Positions 54,763 to 63,272 of a DNA stretch of 64,000 nucleotides are shown one piece after another. A program made the position numbers and the translations under genes. Position 1 is the stretch's first letter, and every line of letters starts with the position of its first letter. Below the pieces are notes generated by a model. The model made no database searches, was not told the origin of the DNA, and saw only the letters and a program-made list of their open reading frames with translations. Source of the stretch: Segnochrobactrum spirostomi (GTDB lineage: Bacteria > Pseudomonadota > Alphaproteobacteria > Rhizobiales > Segnochrobactraceae); assembly GCF_009600605.1 (NCBI RefSeq), contig NZ_VWNA01000001.1:2032501-2096500 (forward strand), written 5' to 3'.

Positions 54763-55371
54763 ATGGCCGCGCTCATCCGATGGACCGTCGAGTCCGGTAT
54801 GAGGAGCAGGGCTTTGACGATAGCCGTCTCACCTGATGCGCACCCGGCGCTGGTGTTGAACGCGGACTTTCGGCCGCTGAGTTATTATCCCTTGTCGCTT
54901 TGGTCCTGGCAGGACGCGATCAAGGCGGTCTTCCTTGACCGTGTGAACATCGTCTCCGAATACGACGTGATGGTCCGCAGCCCGACCTTCAACATGCGGC
55001 TGCCGAGCGTCGTGTCGCTCAAGACCTACATCAAGCCGGCCCGCAATCCGGCCTTCACCCGGTTCAACGTGTTCCTGCGCGACCGCTTCGAATGCCAATA
55101 TTGCGGCGCGCACGACGACCTCACCTTCGACCATCTGATCCCGCGTGCCCGCGGCGGCCAGACGGTCTGGGAAAACGTGCTCGCCGCCTGCTCGCCGTGC
55201 AATCTGCGCAAGGGCAGCAAGAGCTGCGAGGAGATCGGCGTGTGGCCGCGCCAGATGCCCTATCGGCCGAGCGTCCACGATCTCCACAACAACGGCCGGC
55301 TGTTTCCGCCGAATTATCTCCACGACAGTTGGCTCGACTTCCTCTACTGGGACGCCGAACTGGAGCCGTAA
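54763..55371 (+). CDS. HNH endonuclease (conserved alphaproteobacterial type)
   Basis: This 202-residue protein has a central HNH core: FECQYCGAHDDLTFDHLIPRARGG, then NVLAACSPCNLRKGSK, with the Cys-x2-Cys pairs that bind a structural zinc. The surrounding sequence (HPALVLNADFRPLSYYPLSLWSWQDAIKAVFLDRV and PYRPSVHDL) is a strongly conserved stand-alone family common in Hyphomicrobiales. Biological role unknown; not linked here to restriction or mobile genes. Possible starts are ATG 54763 or 54799. Confidence 0.88.
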   Translation: MAALIRWTVESGMRSRALTIAVSPDAHPALVLNADFRPLSYYPLSLWSWQDAIKAVFLDRVNIVSEYDVMVRSPTFNMRLPSVVSLKTYIKPARNPAFTRFNVFLRDRFECQYCGAHDDLTFDHLIPRARGGQTVWENVLAACSPCNLRKGSKSCEEIGVWPRQMPYRPSVHDLHNNGRLFPPNYLHDSWLDFLYWDAELEP

Positions 55372-55562
55372 GGCGCGGGCCCTTCGGGCGTTTCCATCGC
55401 GTCGATGCCCTGCCCCCGCGCCGTCCGCCCGGATCGTGCCATTTTCCGCCGCTTGCAAACGGAAGCGTTGGGGCTAATGTCCGCCCGCCATGAAGGAAGC
55501 GGCCCGACCGCTCACTCGGGGAAAGCCCGGGGCGAGCCGGTGGCCGGAGGTGTGCCCCGACC

Positions 55563-56708
55563 GTGACGATGCCGCCCGTGCCGGGGCCCGACCGCTCCCC
55601 CAACCCGACGTCCCCCGCCTCCTCTGCGCCGGCCATGACGCTGGTGCTGCCGACCTACAACGAGCGCGGCAACCTCGCCGAGGCGATCGCCCGGGCGGCC
55701 AAGGTGCTCGACGGCATCGATTGGGAGATCATCGTCGTCGACGACGACAGCCCGGACGGCACCGCCGACCTCGCCAAGGAGATCGGCGCCAAGGACCACC
55801 GGGTGCGCTGCATCCGCCGGGTCGGCCGCCGCGGCCTCGCCGGCGCCTGCATCGAGGGCATGCTGGCGAGCGCCAATCCGATTGTCGCGGTGATGGACGC
55901 CGATCTCCAGCACGACGAGGCGCTCCTGCCGAAGATGTACGCCGCAGTCGCCGGGGGGACGGCGGATCTCGCCATCGGCAGCCGCTTCGCCGAGGGCGCG
56001 GAAATCCAGGGCCTCTCCTCCAACCGCAAGGTGGCGAGCGGCATCGCCAACACAATGGTGCGCGCGCTTCTCGGCGTGTCGCTGAAGGACCCGATGAGCG
56101 GCTTCTTCATGGTGCGGCGGGAGATCGTCGAGGAAGCCGCCCCAAAATTATCCAATCAGGGCTTCAAGATCCTGATCGACCTCATCGCTTCCTCCCCCCG
56201 CAAGCTCAAGGTCGTCGAGATGCCTTTCGTCTTCCGCGAGCGGATGTCGGGCGAGAGCAAGCTCGATGCCCTCGTGACCCTCGAGTTCGCAGGCCTTCTC
56301 GTGTCGAAGATGCTCGGCGGCATCGTCTCGATCCGCTTCCTCCTGTTCGGCCTCGTCGGCCTCAGCGGCGTCGTGGTGCACCTCACCACGCTGCGGCTCG
56401 GCATCACCCTGGGCCGACTGCCCTTCGACACCGCTCAGACGGTGGCGACCTTCGTCGCCATGACCTGGAACTTCTTTCTCAACAACGGGCTGACCTACCG
56501 CGACCGGCGGCTCAAGGGCTGGCGGCTCTGGCGCGGGCTCGCGAGCTTCTATCTCGTCTGCGGGGTGGGCGTGGTCGCCAATGTCGGCGTCGCCGGCTGG
56601 CTCAATTCCATGGACCAGGTCTGGTGGCTCGCCGGCACCGCGGGCGCCCTGGTCGGATCGGTCTGGAACTATGCCGCGAGCGCGGCGCTGACCTGGCGGT
56701 CGCGCTGA
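55563..56708 (+). CDS. GT2 glycosyltransferase fused to GtrA-like membrane domain (polyprenyl-phosphate sugar synthase)
   Basis: This 381-residue protein combines a DPM1-type GT2 domain at about residues 25-245 (LVLPTYNERGNL, VVDDDSPDGTADLA, VAVMDADLQHDEALLPK and the SGESKLDA end) with a C-terminal four-helix GtrA domain (RFLLFGLVGLSGVVVHLTTL, TWNFFLNNGLTYRDRRLKGW). DPM1-like enzymes transfer a sugar from a nucleotide to polyprenyl phosphate, and GtrA proteins are thought to flip it across the membrane. GTG at 55563 is the start; an ATG lies at 55569. It overlaps the GT39 gene by one base, suggesting a pathway unit. Confidence 0.92.
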   Translation: MTMPPVPGPDRSPNPTSPASSAPAMTLVLPTYNERGNLAEAIARAAKVLDGIDWEIIVVDDDSPDGTADLAKEIGAKDHRVRCIRRVGRRGLAGACIEGMLASANPIVAVMDADLQHDEALLPKMYAAVAGGTADLAIGSRFAEGAEIQGLSSNRKVASGIANTMVRALLGVSLKDPMSGFFMVRREIVEEAAPKLSNQGFKILIDLIASSPRKLKVVEMPFVFRERMSGESKLDALVTLEFAGLLVSKMLGGIVSIRFLLFGLVGLSGVVVHLTTLRLGITLGRLPFDTAQTVATFVAMTWNFFLNNGLTYRDRRLKGWRLWRGLASFYLVCGVGVVANVGVAGWLNSMDQVWWLAGTAGALVGSVWNYAASAALTWRSR

Positions 56709-58258
56709 TGGCGGCGGCGATGGGCCGGCTCCGCCGGATCGCCCGCGAGATCGGCGCCCGCGCAGCGACGCCCGCCGGCGCGCTGATCTTTGTGGCGCTC
56801 CTCACGGCGATACGCCTCGCCTTCGCGGCGAGCGCCGCGCCGACCGAGGACGAGGCCTATTACCGTTTGTGGGCGCTGCACCCGGCGTGGGGCTTCCTCG
56901 ATCATCCCCCGATGGTCGCCTGGTGGATGGCCGGCGGCATGGCCGTGTTCGGCGACACCATGCTCGGCCTGCGGGCCGCCGGCGTGCTCGCGACCGCGAT
57001 CGGCTCGATCGCGCTATTGCGCACCGCCTGGATCATCCTCGGCGACCGCGCCGCGGCGTCGCTCGCGGTCCTGTTCTTCAACGCCACCATCCTCGTCGGG
57101 GTCGCCGGCATCATCACCACGCCCGACCAGCCGTCCGCCCTGTTCTGGGGCCTGTCGCTGTGGGCGCTCGCCGAGCTGATCCGCTCCGACAAGGGCGTGT
57201 GGTGGCTCGCGATCGGCCTGTTCGCCGGGCTCGGCCTCGTCTCGAAATATTCCTCGCTCTTCCTCGGCGCCGGCATCGTGCTCTGGCTGGCGCTCTATCC
57301 CGAGACGCGGCGCTGGTTCCTGCGCTGGGAGCTCTGGGCCGGCGGCGTCCTCGCGGTGCTCCTCTTCACGCCGGTGGTGATCTGGAACGCCGATCACGGC
57401 TGGGCGTCGTTCGCCAAGCAGTTCGGCCGCGCCGAGGTGGACGGCCTGACGGCGCGCTATCTGCCCGAGTTCATCGGGGTCGAGATCCTCCTCGTCAATC
57501 CGCTGCTCGCCCCCTTCGTCGTCACCGGCGCCCTCGGCTTCCTCGAAGCAGCGCGGCGACGCGACGTGAAGCGCGGCCTCATCGTCGCGACGAGCGCGCC
57601 GTTCGTGCTCTATCTCCTGCTCCATTCCCTGCACGACCGGGTTCAGGGCAACTGGCCGACACCCCTCTTCGCCGCGAGCGCCCTCGTCGCCGCCGACGCC
57701 GCGACGCGCCTCGCGACCATCGCCCGGCCATGGCGGACGGTGCTCGAATGGCTGCGGCCGTGGATCGTGCCGGTCGGCCTCGTCTTCTCGGTCGTGGCGC
57801 TCGCCCACGCGGTCCATCCGATCGGCGGCTTCGTCTCGCGCGCCGACCCGACCAAGCAATTGCGCGGCTGGGAGAGCCTCGCGGACGCGCTCGAGGCGAA
57901 GCGGATCGAGATCGGCGCCGATTGGATCGCCACCCAGGACTACAGCCTGACGGCCCAGCTCGCCTTCCGCCTGCGCACCGTGCCGATCATCCAGCTCAAC
58001 GAGCGCATCCGCTACGAGGCCGCGCCGCAGCCCGACATGGCGCTGCTCGCCAAGCCCGCGCTCTACGTCGTGCCGGACCAGGCCTTCTATCGCGGCTTCA
58101 TCGCCACCCGCTTCCACGGCATCGAGCCGCTCGGGACGATGGAGCGCTCCGCCGGCGGCGTCGGCCTGCAACGCTACCTGATCTTCAAGCTGACCGAGCC
58201 GATCGGCAACCCGCTCGACGCCCCCGCCGCTTGGTGGCTCTACTGGAAGGGCGAGTAA
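56708..58258 (+). CDS. GT39-type (ArnT/PMT-like) membrane glycosyltransferase
   Basis: This 516-residue protein has about eleven membrane helices and the GT39/GT83 N-terminal acidic motif APTEDEAYYRLWALHPAWGFLDHPPMVAWW, with the ED-x-A-YY pattern of dolichyl-phosphate-mannose mannosyltransferase and ArnT-type enzymes. Such proteins move a polyprenyl-linked sugar onto a lipid or protein on the periplasmic side. It follows the GT2-GtrA fusion with an ATGA overlap, so the two likely make and use the same polyprenyl-phosphate sugar. The acceptor is unknown. Confidence 0.9.
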   Translation: MAAAMGRLRRIAREIGARAATPAGALIFVALLTAIRLAFAASAAPTEDEAYYRLWALHPAWGFLDHPPMVAWWMAGGMAVFGDTMLGLRAAGVLATAIGSIALLRTAWIILGDRAAASLAVLFFNATILVGVAGIITTPDQPSALFWGLSLWALAELIRSDKGVWWLAIGLFAGLGLVSKYSSLFLGAGIVLWLALYPETRRWFLRWELWAGGVLAVLLFTPVVIWNADHGWASFAKQFGRAEVDGLTARYLPEFIGVEILLVNPLLAPFVVTGALGFLEAARRRDVKRGLIVATSAPFVLYLLLHSLHDRVQGNWPTPLFAASALVAADAATRLATIARPWRTVLEWLRPWIVPVGLVFSVVALAHAVHPIGGFVSRADPTKQLRGWESLADALEAKRIEIGADWIATQDYSLTAQLAFRLRTVPIIQLNERIRYEAAPQPDMALLAKPALYVVPDQAFYRGFIATRFHGIEPLGTMERSAGGVGLQRYLIFKLTEPIGNPLDAPAAWWLYWKGE

Positions 58259-58422
58259 GGGGCGCCTGAGTCCGTGACGCTCCACTCCCCCCGCCCCGCC
58301 CATGGGGCGTGGCATCTTCTCCCATCGCGCGATTCGGCCAACGCCGCCCCGGACCGCATTCGGCCCCCGCCGATGCGTTCGACCGGCCATGCCGCCTCGG
58401 CTCCGCCGGGGCGCAGCAATAA

Positions 58423-58451
58423 TTGACACCTAAAAATTTTAAGCTCAAAAT
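58423..58451 (+). promoter_or_regulatory. AT-rich promoter of the VOC-protein gene
   Basis: TTGACA (58423-58428) and CAAAAT (58446-58451) are 17 bases apart, in an AT-rich island in otherwise GC-rich DNA. The -10 overlaps an inverted repeat, AAATTTT-aagctc-AAAATTT (58434-58453), which could be an operator or a curved-DNA element. The gene starts about 100 bases downstream. Confidence 0.6.
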
Positions 58452-58553
58452 TTCTTCGGTCGACAACGACCCGGGGCCGCCCGCCCCGACAATAAAAGCT
58501 TCCAGACAACAGACGGGCGCGGCCCGCGCCCGATCATGACGAGGGGATCCCGC

Positions 58554-59162
58554 ATGCTTCGCGCGCTCGCACGCACCATGACCGCTACCGGTTTGATCGC
58601 CACGGCGCTCGCCGCCGGCCCGGCCGCCGCCGCCGGCATTCCGACCGCGGTCGGCGTCGACCATATCGGCGTCACCGTGCCGAACCTGAAGGAGGGCCTC
58701 GCCTTCTTCACCGACGTGCTGGGCTGCGACTATGTCTACACCGCCGGGCCGTTCTCCGATCCCAAAGGGGATTGGATGAAGACGAACCTCAACGTCGATC
58801 CGAAGGCCGTCACGACCCTCGCCATGGTCCGCTGCGGGCCGACCCAGAACGTCGAATTGTTCGAATACAGCGGCATGCCGAACCAGGTGAAGACGCCGCT
58901 CCTCAACAGCGACGTCGGCGGCAACCACATCGCGTTCTATGTCGAGGACATCGACAAGGCGGTCGCCTACCTGAAGTCGGTTCCCGGCGTGAAGGTGCTC
59001 GGCGACCCGACCCCCGTCGCCGGCCAGCCCAACGGCGGCGAGCGCTTCGTCTATTTCCTGACGCCGTGGGGCATGAACATGGAGGTCCTGACCTATCCGA
59101 AGGGCCTCGAGTACGAGAAGAGCACCGACAAGCGGCTCTACAGCGTCTCGAAGGGGCAGTGA
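58554..59162 (+). CDS. Exported VOC (glyoxalase-like) domain protein
   Basis: This 202-residue protein has a signal peptide (about residues 1-28, ALARTMTATGLIATALAAGPAAAAG) and one vicinal-oxygen-chelate domain pair: VGVDHIGVTVPNLKEGLAFFTDVLGCDYV, then GNHIAFYVEDIDKAVAYLKS and VYFLTPWGMNMEVL. Metal-ligand-type residues (His in DHIG and NHIA, Glu in MEVL) are present, so it may be a periplasmic metal-dependent dioxygenase, isomerase or binding protein. Most VOC proteins are cytoplasmic, so export is notable. The ATG at 58554 has GAGGGG upstream; 58536 is an alternative. Confidence 0.85.
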   Translation: MLRALARTMTATGLIATALAAGPAAAAGIPTAVGVDHIGVTVPNLKEGLAFFTDVLGCDYVYTAGPFSDPKGDWMKTNLNVDPKAVTTLAMVRCGPTQNVELFEYSGMPNQVKTPLLNSDVGGNHIAFYVEDIDKAVAYLKSVPGVKVLGDPTPVAGQPNGGERFVYFLTPWGMNMEVLTYPKGLEYEKSTDKRLYSVSKGQ

Positions 59163-59240
59163 GCAGGCGCTTCGCTCCTGATGAAGCCCGCGCCGCGGCC
59201 CTTTCGATGTATAAAGGATCGTGGCGCGGGGGCCGACGCG

Positions 59241-59465
59241 ATGGGTGATTTCTTCGAACAAGATCCGATGGAGGCCGCACGGGAGCGGGCTCGCCGAAAT
59301 CTAGCGGAAATCACACCCGAGGAAGATACAGCCATCACCCTCGCTGCCGAGGCGGATCCCGATAATCCGCCCCTGGACGACAGCTTCTTCGACCGCCACC
59401 CCGTCCTCCGGCGGAGCGGTCCCGGATGCTCTCCCACACTGACGCGGAACCGACGCCAGGGTTGA
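59241..59465 (+). CDS. BrnA-like antitoxin N-terminal stub (probable remnant)
   Basis: This 74-residue protein carries ITPEEDTAITLAAEADPDNPPLDDSFF, the acidic N-terminal pattern seen in BrnA-type antitoxins, but stops at LTRNRRQG without the C-terminal ribbon-helix-helix DNA-binding domain. No BrnT toxin is beside it. It may be a decayed antitoxin or an orphan regulatory protein. The frame extends 20 codons 5' without a ribosome site. It lies 55 bases upstream of higB. Confidence 0.45.
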   Translation: MGDFFEQDPMEAARERARRNLAEITPEEDTAITLAAEADPDNPPLDDSFFDRHPVLRRSGPGCSPTLTRNRRQG

Positions 59466-59479
59466 CGAAATCACGATGA

Positions 59480-59515
59480 TTGACGATTGACGTCATACGT
59501 CACGCGGCCCATGAT
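59480..59515 (+). promoter_or_regulatory. higBA promoter and palindrome
   Basis: TTGACG occurs twice in tandem (59480-59485 and 59487-59492). The second is followed after 17 bases by CATGAT (59510-59515), a fair -10. The inverted repeat TGACGT-CAT-ACGTCA (59488-59502) overlaps the promoter, the usual place for antitoxin autoregulation. The start codon at 59521 is only five bases beyond the -10. Confidence 0.55.
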
Positions 59516-59520
59516 ACGGC

Positions 59521-59805
59521 ATGATCGTCAGCTATCGGGACAGACGGACTGCCTCGTTCGCGGCTGGAGTGCTCGTCAAGGTCTTCGAGGCCTTCGGCCG
59601 CCAAGCGACGAAACGGCTCCAGATTCTGGAGGCTGCCACGAGCCTCACCGACCTCCGCACGCTGCGGAGCAATCGGCTCGAGCGGCTGTCGGGCGATCGT
59701 GCGAGCCAATACAGCATCCGCATCAACGACCGATGGCGAATCTGCTTCGAATGGCCGGACGGTGCACCAGGGCCATCCGAGGTCGAGATCGTCGACCATC
59801 ACTGA
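59521..59805 (+). CDS. higB: HigB-like toxin (RelE superfamily mRNA interferase)
   Basis: HigB (94 aa) cleaves mRNA on the ribosome. Family features: MIVSYRDRRTASFAAG, the Arg/Lys-rich core RQATKRLQILEAATSLTDLR, and the C-terminal SNRLERLSGDRASQYSIRINDRWRICFEW, which matches HigB/GraT-type toxins. The ATG has no Shine-Dalgarno and follows the -10 closely, so it may be translated from a leaderless transcript. higA starts 12 bases after the stop, in the HigB-first order. Confidence 0.93.
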   Translation: MIVSYRDRRTASFAAGVLVKVFEAFGRQATKRLQILEAATSLTDLRTLRSNRLERLSGDRASQYSIRINDRWRICFEWPDGAPGPSEVEIVDHH

Positions 59806-59817
59806 GAGGCTTTCGTC

Positions 59818-60105
59818 ATGCCCCGCCCCGTCATCCATCCCGGCGAGATCCTTGCCGATGAACTCCAAGAAATCGGGATCACCGCGGCGGAACTGGCCCG
59901 GCAGATCGCGGTACCCCCCAATCGGCTCAGCCAGATCATCAACGGCAAACGGGCGATCAGCGGCGACACCGCCCTCCGCTTGGGCCATTGGTTCGGCAAC
60001 AGCCCGCAATTCTGGCTGAACCTGCAAACCGCCTTCGATCTCCGCCTCGCCGAGGAGAAATCGGGCGAAGAGGTCGCCGCCCTCCCCGTCCGGCCCGCGG
60101 CCTGA
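59818..60105 (+). CDS. higA: HigA-like antitoxin (XRE-family)
   Basis: HigA (95 aa) neutralises HigB and represses the operon through an XRE helix-turn-helix. Signature VIHPGEILADELQEIGITAAELARQIAVPPNRLSQIINGKRAISGDTALRLGHWFG and the C-terminal FWLNLQTAFDLRLAEE are typical. It follows higB by 12 bases. A palindromic terminator lies 20 bases after its stop, before convergent pnp. Confidence 0.94.
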   Translation: MPRPVIHPGEILADELQEIGITAAELARQIAVPPNRLSQIINGKRAISGDTALRLGHWFGNSPQFWLNLQTAFDLRLAEEKSGEEVAALPVRPAA

Positions 60106-60125
60106 GCCGCATCGCGCAAAAGCAA

Positions 60126-60149
60126 ACGGCCGGGGCATGCCCCGGCCGT
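60126..60149. terminator. Palindromic terminator between higA and pnp
   Basis: A perfect self-complementary palindrome of 24 bases (arms ACGGCCGGGGCA and TGCCCCGGCCGT). On the minus strand it is followed by TTGCTTTTG, so it ends pnp transcription; on the plus strand the tail is weaker (CGATGTTTC) but may stop higBA. Confidence 0.8.
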
Positions 60150-60196
60150 CGATGTTTCGTCATGGGCGCGGCCGCTCAGGCCGCGCTGGTGCCGTC

Positions 60197-62323
60197 TCAG
60201 GCGTGGTCGTCCGCCGCCGGGGCGATCTCCTGGCCGGTCGCCTGGTCGACGACCTTCATCGACAGGCGGACCTTGCCGCGCTCGTCGAAGCCGAGCAGTT
60301 TCACCCACACCTTGTCGCCCTCCTTCACCACATCGGTCACCTTCTGCGGGCGGCCGTTGGTGAGCTGGGAGATGTGGACGAGGCCGTCGCGCGAGCCGAA
60401 GAAGTTCACGAACGCGCCGAACTCCACGGTCTTCACGACCGTGCCCTCGTAGATCGCGTTGAGCTCGGGCTCGGCGGCGATCCCCTTGATCCAGTTGATC
60501 GCGGCCTTGATCGCCTTGCCGTCGGCCGAGGCGATCTTGATGGTGCCGTCGTCCGCGATGTCGATCTTGGCGCCGGTCTTCTCCACGATCTCGCGGATCA
60601 CCTTGCCGCCCGAACCGATCACTTCGCGGATCTTGTCGACCGGGATGTTGATCACCTCGATGCGCGGGGCGTGCTCGCCGAGTTCCGGACGGGCCTGGGT
60701 GATCGCCTTCGCCATCTCGCCGAGGATGTGGACGCGGCCGTCCTTCGCCTGGGCGAGGGCGACCTTCATGATCTCCTCGGTGATGCCGGTGATCTTGATG
60801 TCCATCTGGAGGGCGGTGACGCCCGCCTCGGTGCCGGCCACCTTGAAGTCCATGTCGCCGAGATGATCCTCGTCGCCGAGGATGTCGGACAGCACGGCGA
60901 AGCGGTCACCTTCCTTGATGAGACCCATCGCGATGCCGGCGACCGGACGCTTCAGCGGAACGCCGGCGTCCATCAGCGACAGCGAGGTTCCGCACACCGT
61001 CGCCATCGAGGACGAGCCGTTCGACTCGGTGATCTCGGAGACGACGCGGATGGTGTAGGGGAACTCGTGCTTCGGCGGCAGGATCGGGTGCACCGCGCGC
61101 CAGGCGAGCTTGCCGTGGCCGATTTCGCGGCGGCCCGGCGAGCCGAGGCGGCCGGTCTCGCCCACCGAATAGGGCGGGAAGTTGTAGTGAAGGAGGAAGT
61201 TCTCCTTGTAGGTGCCCTCGAGCGCGTCGATGAACTGCTCGTCCTCGCCGGTGCCGAGCGTCGCCACGACGAGCGCCTGGGTCTCACCGCGCGTGAACAG
61301 CGCCGAGCCGTGGGCGCGCGGCAGCACGCCGACCTCGGAGACGATCGGACGCACGGTCACGAGATCGCGACCGTCGATGCGCACCTTCTCGTCGAGGATG
61401 CGGTTGCGGACGATCTCGGCTTCGAGATGCTTGAAGAGCTCGGAGACGACCTGCGGCTTCGGCGCGTCCACCACGTCGGTGATCAGGCCGGCGACGACCT
61501 TCTGCTTCGCGGCGGAGACGCGCTCGCGGCGCTCGGCCTTGGCCGGGATGCGGTAGGCCTCGACGAGATCGGCACCGGCGATCTCCTTGACCTTGGCGTA
61601 GAGCGTCTCGTTCGACGCCTCGGGAAGGGCACGCGGCTCCTTCGCGGCGCGCTCGGCGAGGCGGATGATGGCGTCGATCACCGGCTGGAATTCGCGGTGG
61701 CCGAACATCACGGCGCCGAGCATCACCTCTTCGGAGAGCTCGCGGGCCTCGGATTCCACCATCAGCACCGCGTCGGCCGTGCCGGCGACGACGAGGTCGA
61801 GCTCGGAATCGGCGCGGCTGTCGTGGGCCGGGTTCAGCACGTACTGGCCGCTCGTGTAGGCGACGCGGGCAGCGCCGATCGGGCCCATGAACGGCACGCC
61901 CGAGAGGGTGAGCGCCGCGGAGGCCGCGACCATCGCCACGATGTCGGGATCGTTCTCGAGGTCGTGGGAGAGCACGGTGACGATCACCTGCGTCTCGCAC
62001 TTGTAGCCGTCGACGAAGAGCGGACGGATCGGGCGGTCGATCAGACGCGAGGTCAGAACCTCGTGCTCGGACGGACGGCCTTCACGCTTGAAGTAGCCGC
62101 CCGGGATCTTGCCGGCCGCGAAGGCCTTTTCCTGGTAGTGAACGGTGAGGGGGAAGAAATCGAGGCCGGGCTTCGGCTCGCGCTCGGCGACCACGGTCGC
62201 GAGAACGGCGGTCTCGCCATAGGTGGCGAGCACGGCGCCGTCGGCCTGACGGGCGACTCGACCGGTCTCGAGGGTCAGCGTGCGGCCGCCCCATTCGATC
62301 TCTTCACGGGCAATCTGGAACAT
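60197..62323 (-). CDS. pnp: Polyribonucleotide nucleotidyltransferase (PNPase)
   Basis: PNPase (708 aa) degrades RNA 3'-5' with phosphate and is part of RNA-degradation complexes. Two RNase PH-like domains are visible ([25 protein letters not shown], then RRRVDGRDL-type [32 protein letters not shown] and [18 protein letters not shown]), with catalytic Asp in [24 protein letters not shown] domain ([22 protein letters not shown]) and an S1 domain ([30 protein letters not shown]) follow. Order rpsO-pnp is conserved; a terminator lies between them. Confidence 0.97.
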   Translation of the reverse strand: MFQIAREEIEWGGRTLTLETGRVARQADGAVLATYGETAVLATVVAEREPKPGLDFFPLTVHYQEKAFAAGKIPGGYFKREGRPSEHEVLTSRLIDRPIRPLFVDGYKCETQVIVTVLSHDLENDPDIVAMVAASAALTLSGVPFMGPIGAARVAYTSGQYVLNPAHDSRADSELDLVVAGTADAVLMVESEARELSEEVMLGAVMFGHREFQPVIDAIIRLAERAAKEPRALPEASNETLYAKVKEIAGADLVEAYRIPAKAERRERVSAAKQKVVAGLITDVVDAPKPQVVSELFKHLEAEIVRNRILDEKVRIDGRDLVTVRPIVSEVGVLPRAHGSALFTRGETQALVVATLGTGEDEQFIDALEGTYKENFLLHYNFPPYSVGETGRLGSPGRREIGHGKLAWRAVHPILPPKHEFPYTIRVVSEITESNGSSSMATVCGTSLSLMDAGVPLKRPVAGIAMGLIKEGDRFAVLSDILGDEDHLGDMDFKVAGTEAGVTALQMDIKITGITEEIMKVALAQAKDGRVHILGEMAKAITQARPELGEHAPRIEVINIPVDKIREVIGSGGKVIREIVEKTGAKIDIADDGTIKIASADGKAIKAAINWIKGIAAEPELNAIYEGTVVKTVEFGAFVNFFGSRDGLVHISQLTNGRPQKVTDVVKEGDKVWVKLLGFDERGKVRLSMKVVDQATGQEIAPAADDHA

Positions 62324-62552
62324 CTCGTGTCCTCGTTAAAGTCGCGCGGGAACGCGAAAACGAGCCACGGGCAAGACGGCGGGACGGTCGATCGATGGCG
62401 GGAATTGATCCCTCGGCCGTCCTGCGATCCTGCCCCATGGCTGTTCGAGCGTTGCGGGGCCGGGAAGCCCCATCACGTTCCCGCTCGTTGCAGTCGGAGC
62501 CGCGCGCTGCGGCTCCACGAATCGCACCGTCGCATCATGCGTCCGGTTCGAT

Positions 62553-62584
62553 GAAAACGGCGCGACGGGGGACCGCCGCGCCGT
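62553..62584 (-). terminator. Terminator between rpsO and pnp
   Basis: On the minus strand, arms ACGGCGCG and CGCGCCGT (62577-62584 and 62557-62564) form an 8-bp stem with a 12-base loop, followed by TTTTC. It lies 7 bases after the rpsO stop and resembles the E. coli rpsO t1 attenuator, partly separating rpsO from pnp. Confidence 0.75.
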
Positions 62585-62590
62585 AAGTCG

Positions 62591-62860
62591 TCAGCGACGC
62601 AGGCCGAGGCGGCCGATCAGCGACTGATAGCGCGCGCCGTCCGTCTTCTTCAGGTGGTCGAGCAGCGAGCGGCGCTGGCTGACCAGCTTCAGAAGGCCAC
62701 GCCGGGAATGGTTGTCCTTGGCGTGGGACTTGAAGTGCTCGGTCAGATTGGAGATCCGCTCGGAGAGGATCGCGACCTGAACTTCCGGCGAACCGGTGTC
62801 GTTTTCCTTCGTCGCATATTCCTTGATGAGCGTCTGCTTGCGCTCAGCGGTAATCGACAT
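62591..62860 (-). CDS. rpsO: 30S ribosomal protein S15
   Basis: S15 (89 aa) is a primary binder of 16S rRNA and needed for platform assembly. It starts [36 protein letters not shown] in the standard form, and [25 protein letters not shown] is the conserved rRNA-binding part, ending [14 protein letters not shown] strong Shine-Dalgarno AAAGGAAG precedes the ATG. Between truB and pnp, as is normal. Confidence 0.98.
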   Translation of the reverse strand: MSITAERKQTLIKEYATKENDTGSPEVQVAILSERISNLTEHFKSHAKDNHSRRGLLKLVSQRRSLLDHLKKTDGARYQSLIGRLGLRR

Positions 62861-63272
62861 CGGGTCTTCCTTTCGTCTTGCAAGGGCCCTGGCGGGCGCT
62901 TCGGGTGTGGGACGGCGGCGACGCAGGCGCCCGAATGCAGGGTGAACGCGGATCTCCGCGACGGTCCCAGGATGCGGGAGCGGAAGTGCGCCGGATCGGA
63001 GCAGCGGCAAAGGCCGAAAGCTCCGGATCGCGCCGGGGCCGGGGATCGCCAAGGACGGGGCCGAGGATCTCACCGGCAGATCCACGCGGTCGCGGCCGAC
63101 GCCGGGATGTCGTCCAGCGGGGTCGCGACGCGGGGAATGCACGGGGTGCCGGACGAACCGGCACCCGAACGCGGGCGGACAATGCCGAACAACGCGACGG
63201 ATTTCCAGCGGAATCGCACCGGCCGCGCCGCAACACGGGCGATGGCTTGGCGAATCCGCCGCCGATCGCGGC
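62861..63272. other. Intergenic region between truB and rpsO, with hairpin
   Basis: Over 400 bases separate truB from rpsO. A perfect 9-bp hairpin, GGGTGCCGG (63144-63152) and CCGGCACCC (63158-63166) with loop ACGAA, lies 107 bases past the truB stop but lacks a T-run, so it is a processing or attenuation structure rather than a standard terminator. The rpsO promoter should be here. No gene is seen. Confidence 0.5.
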
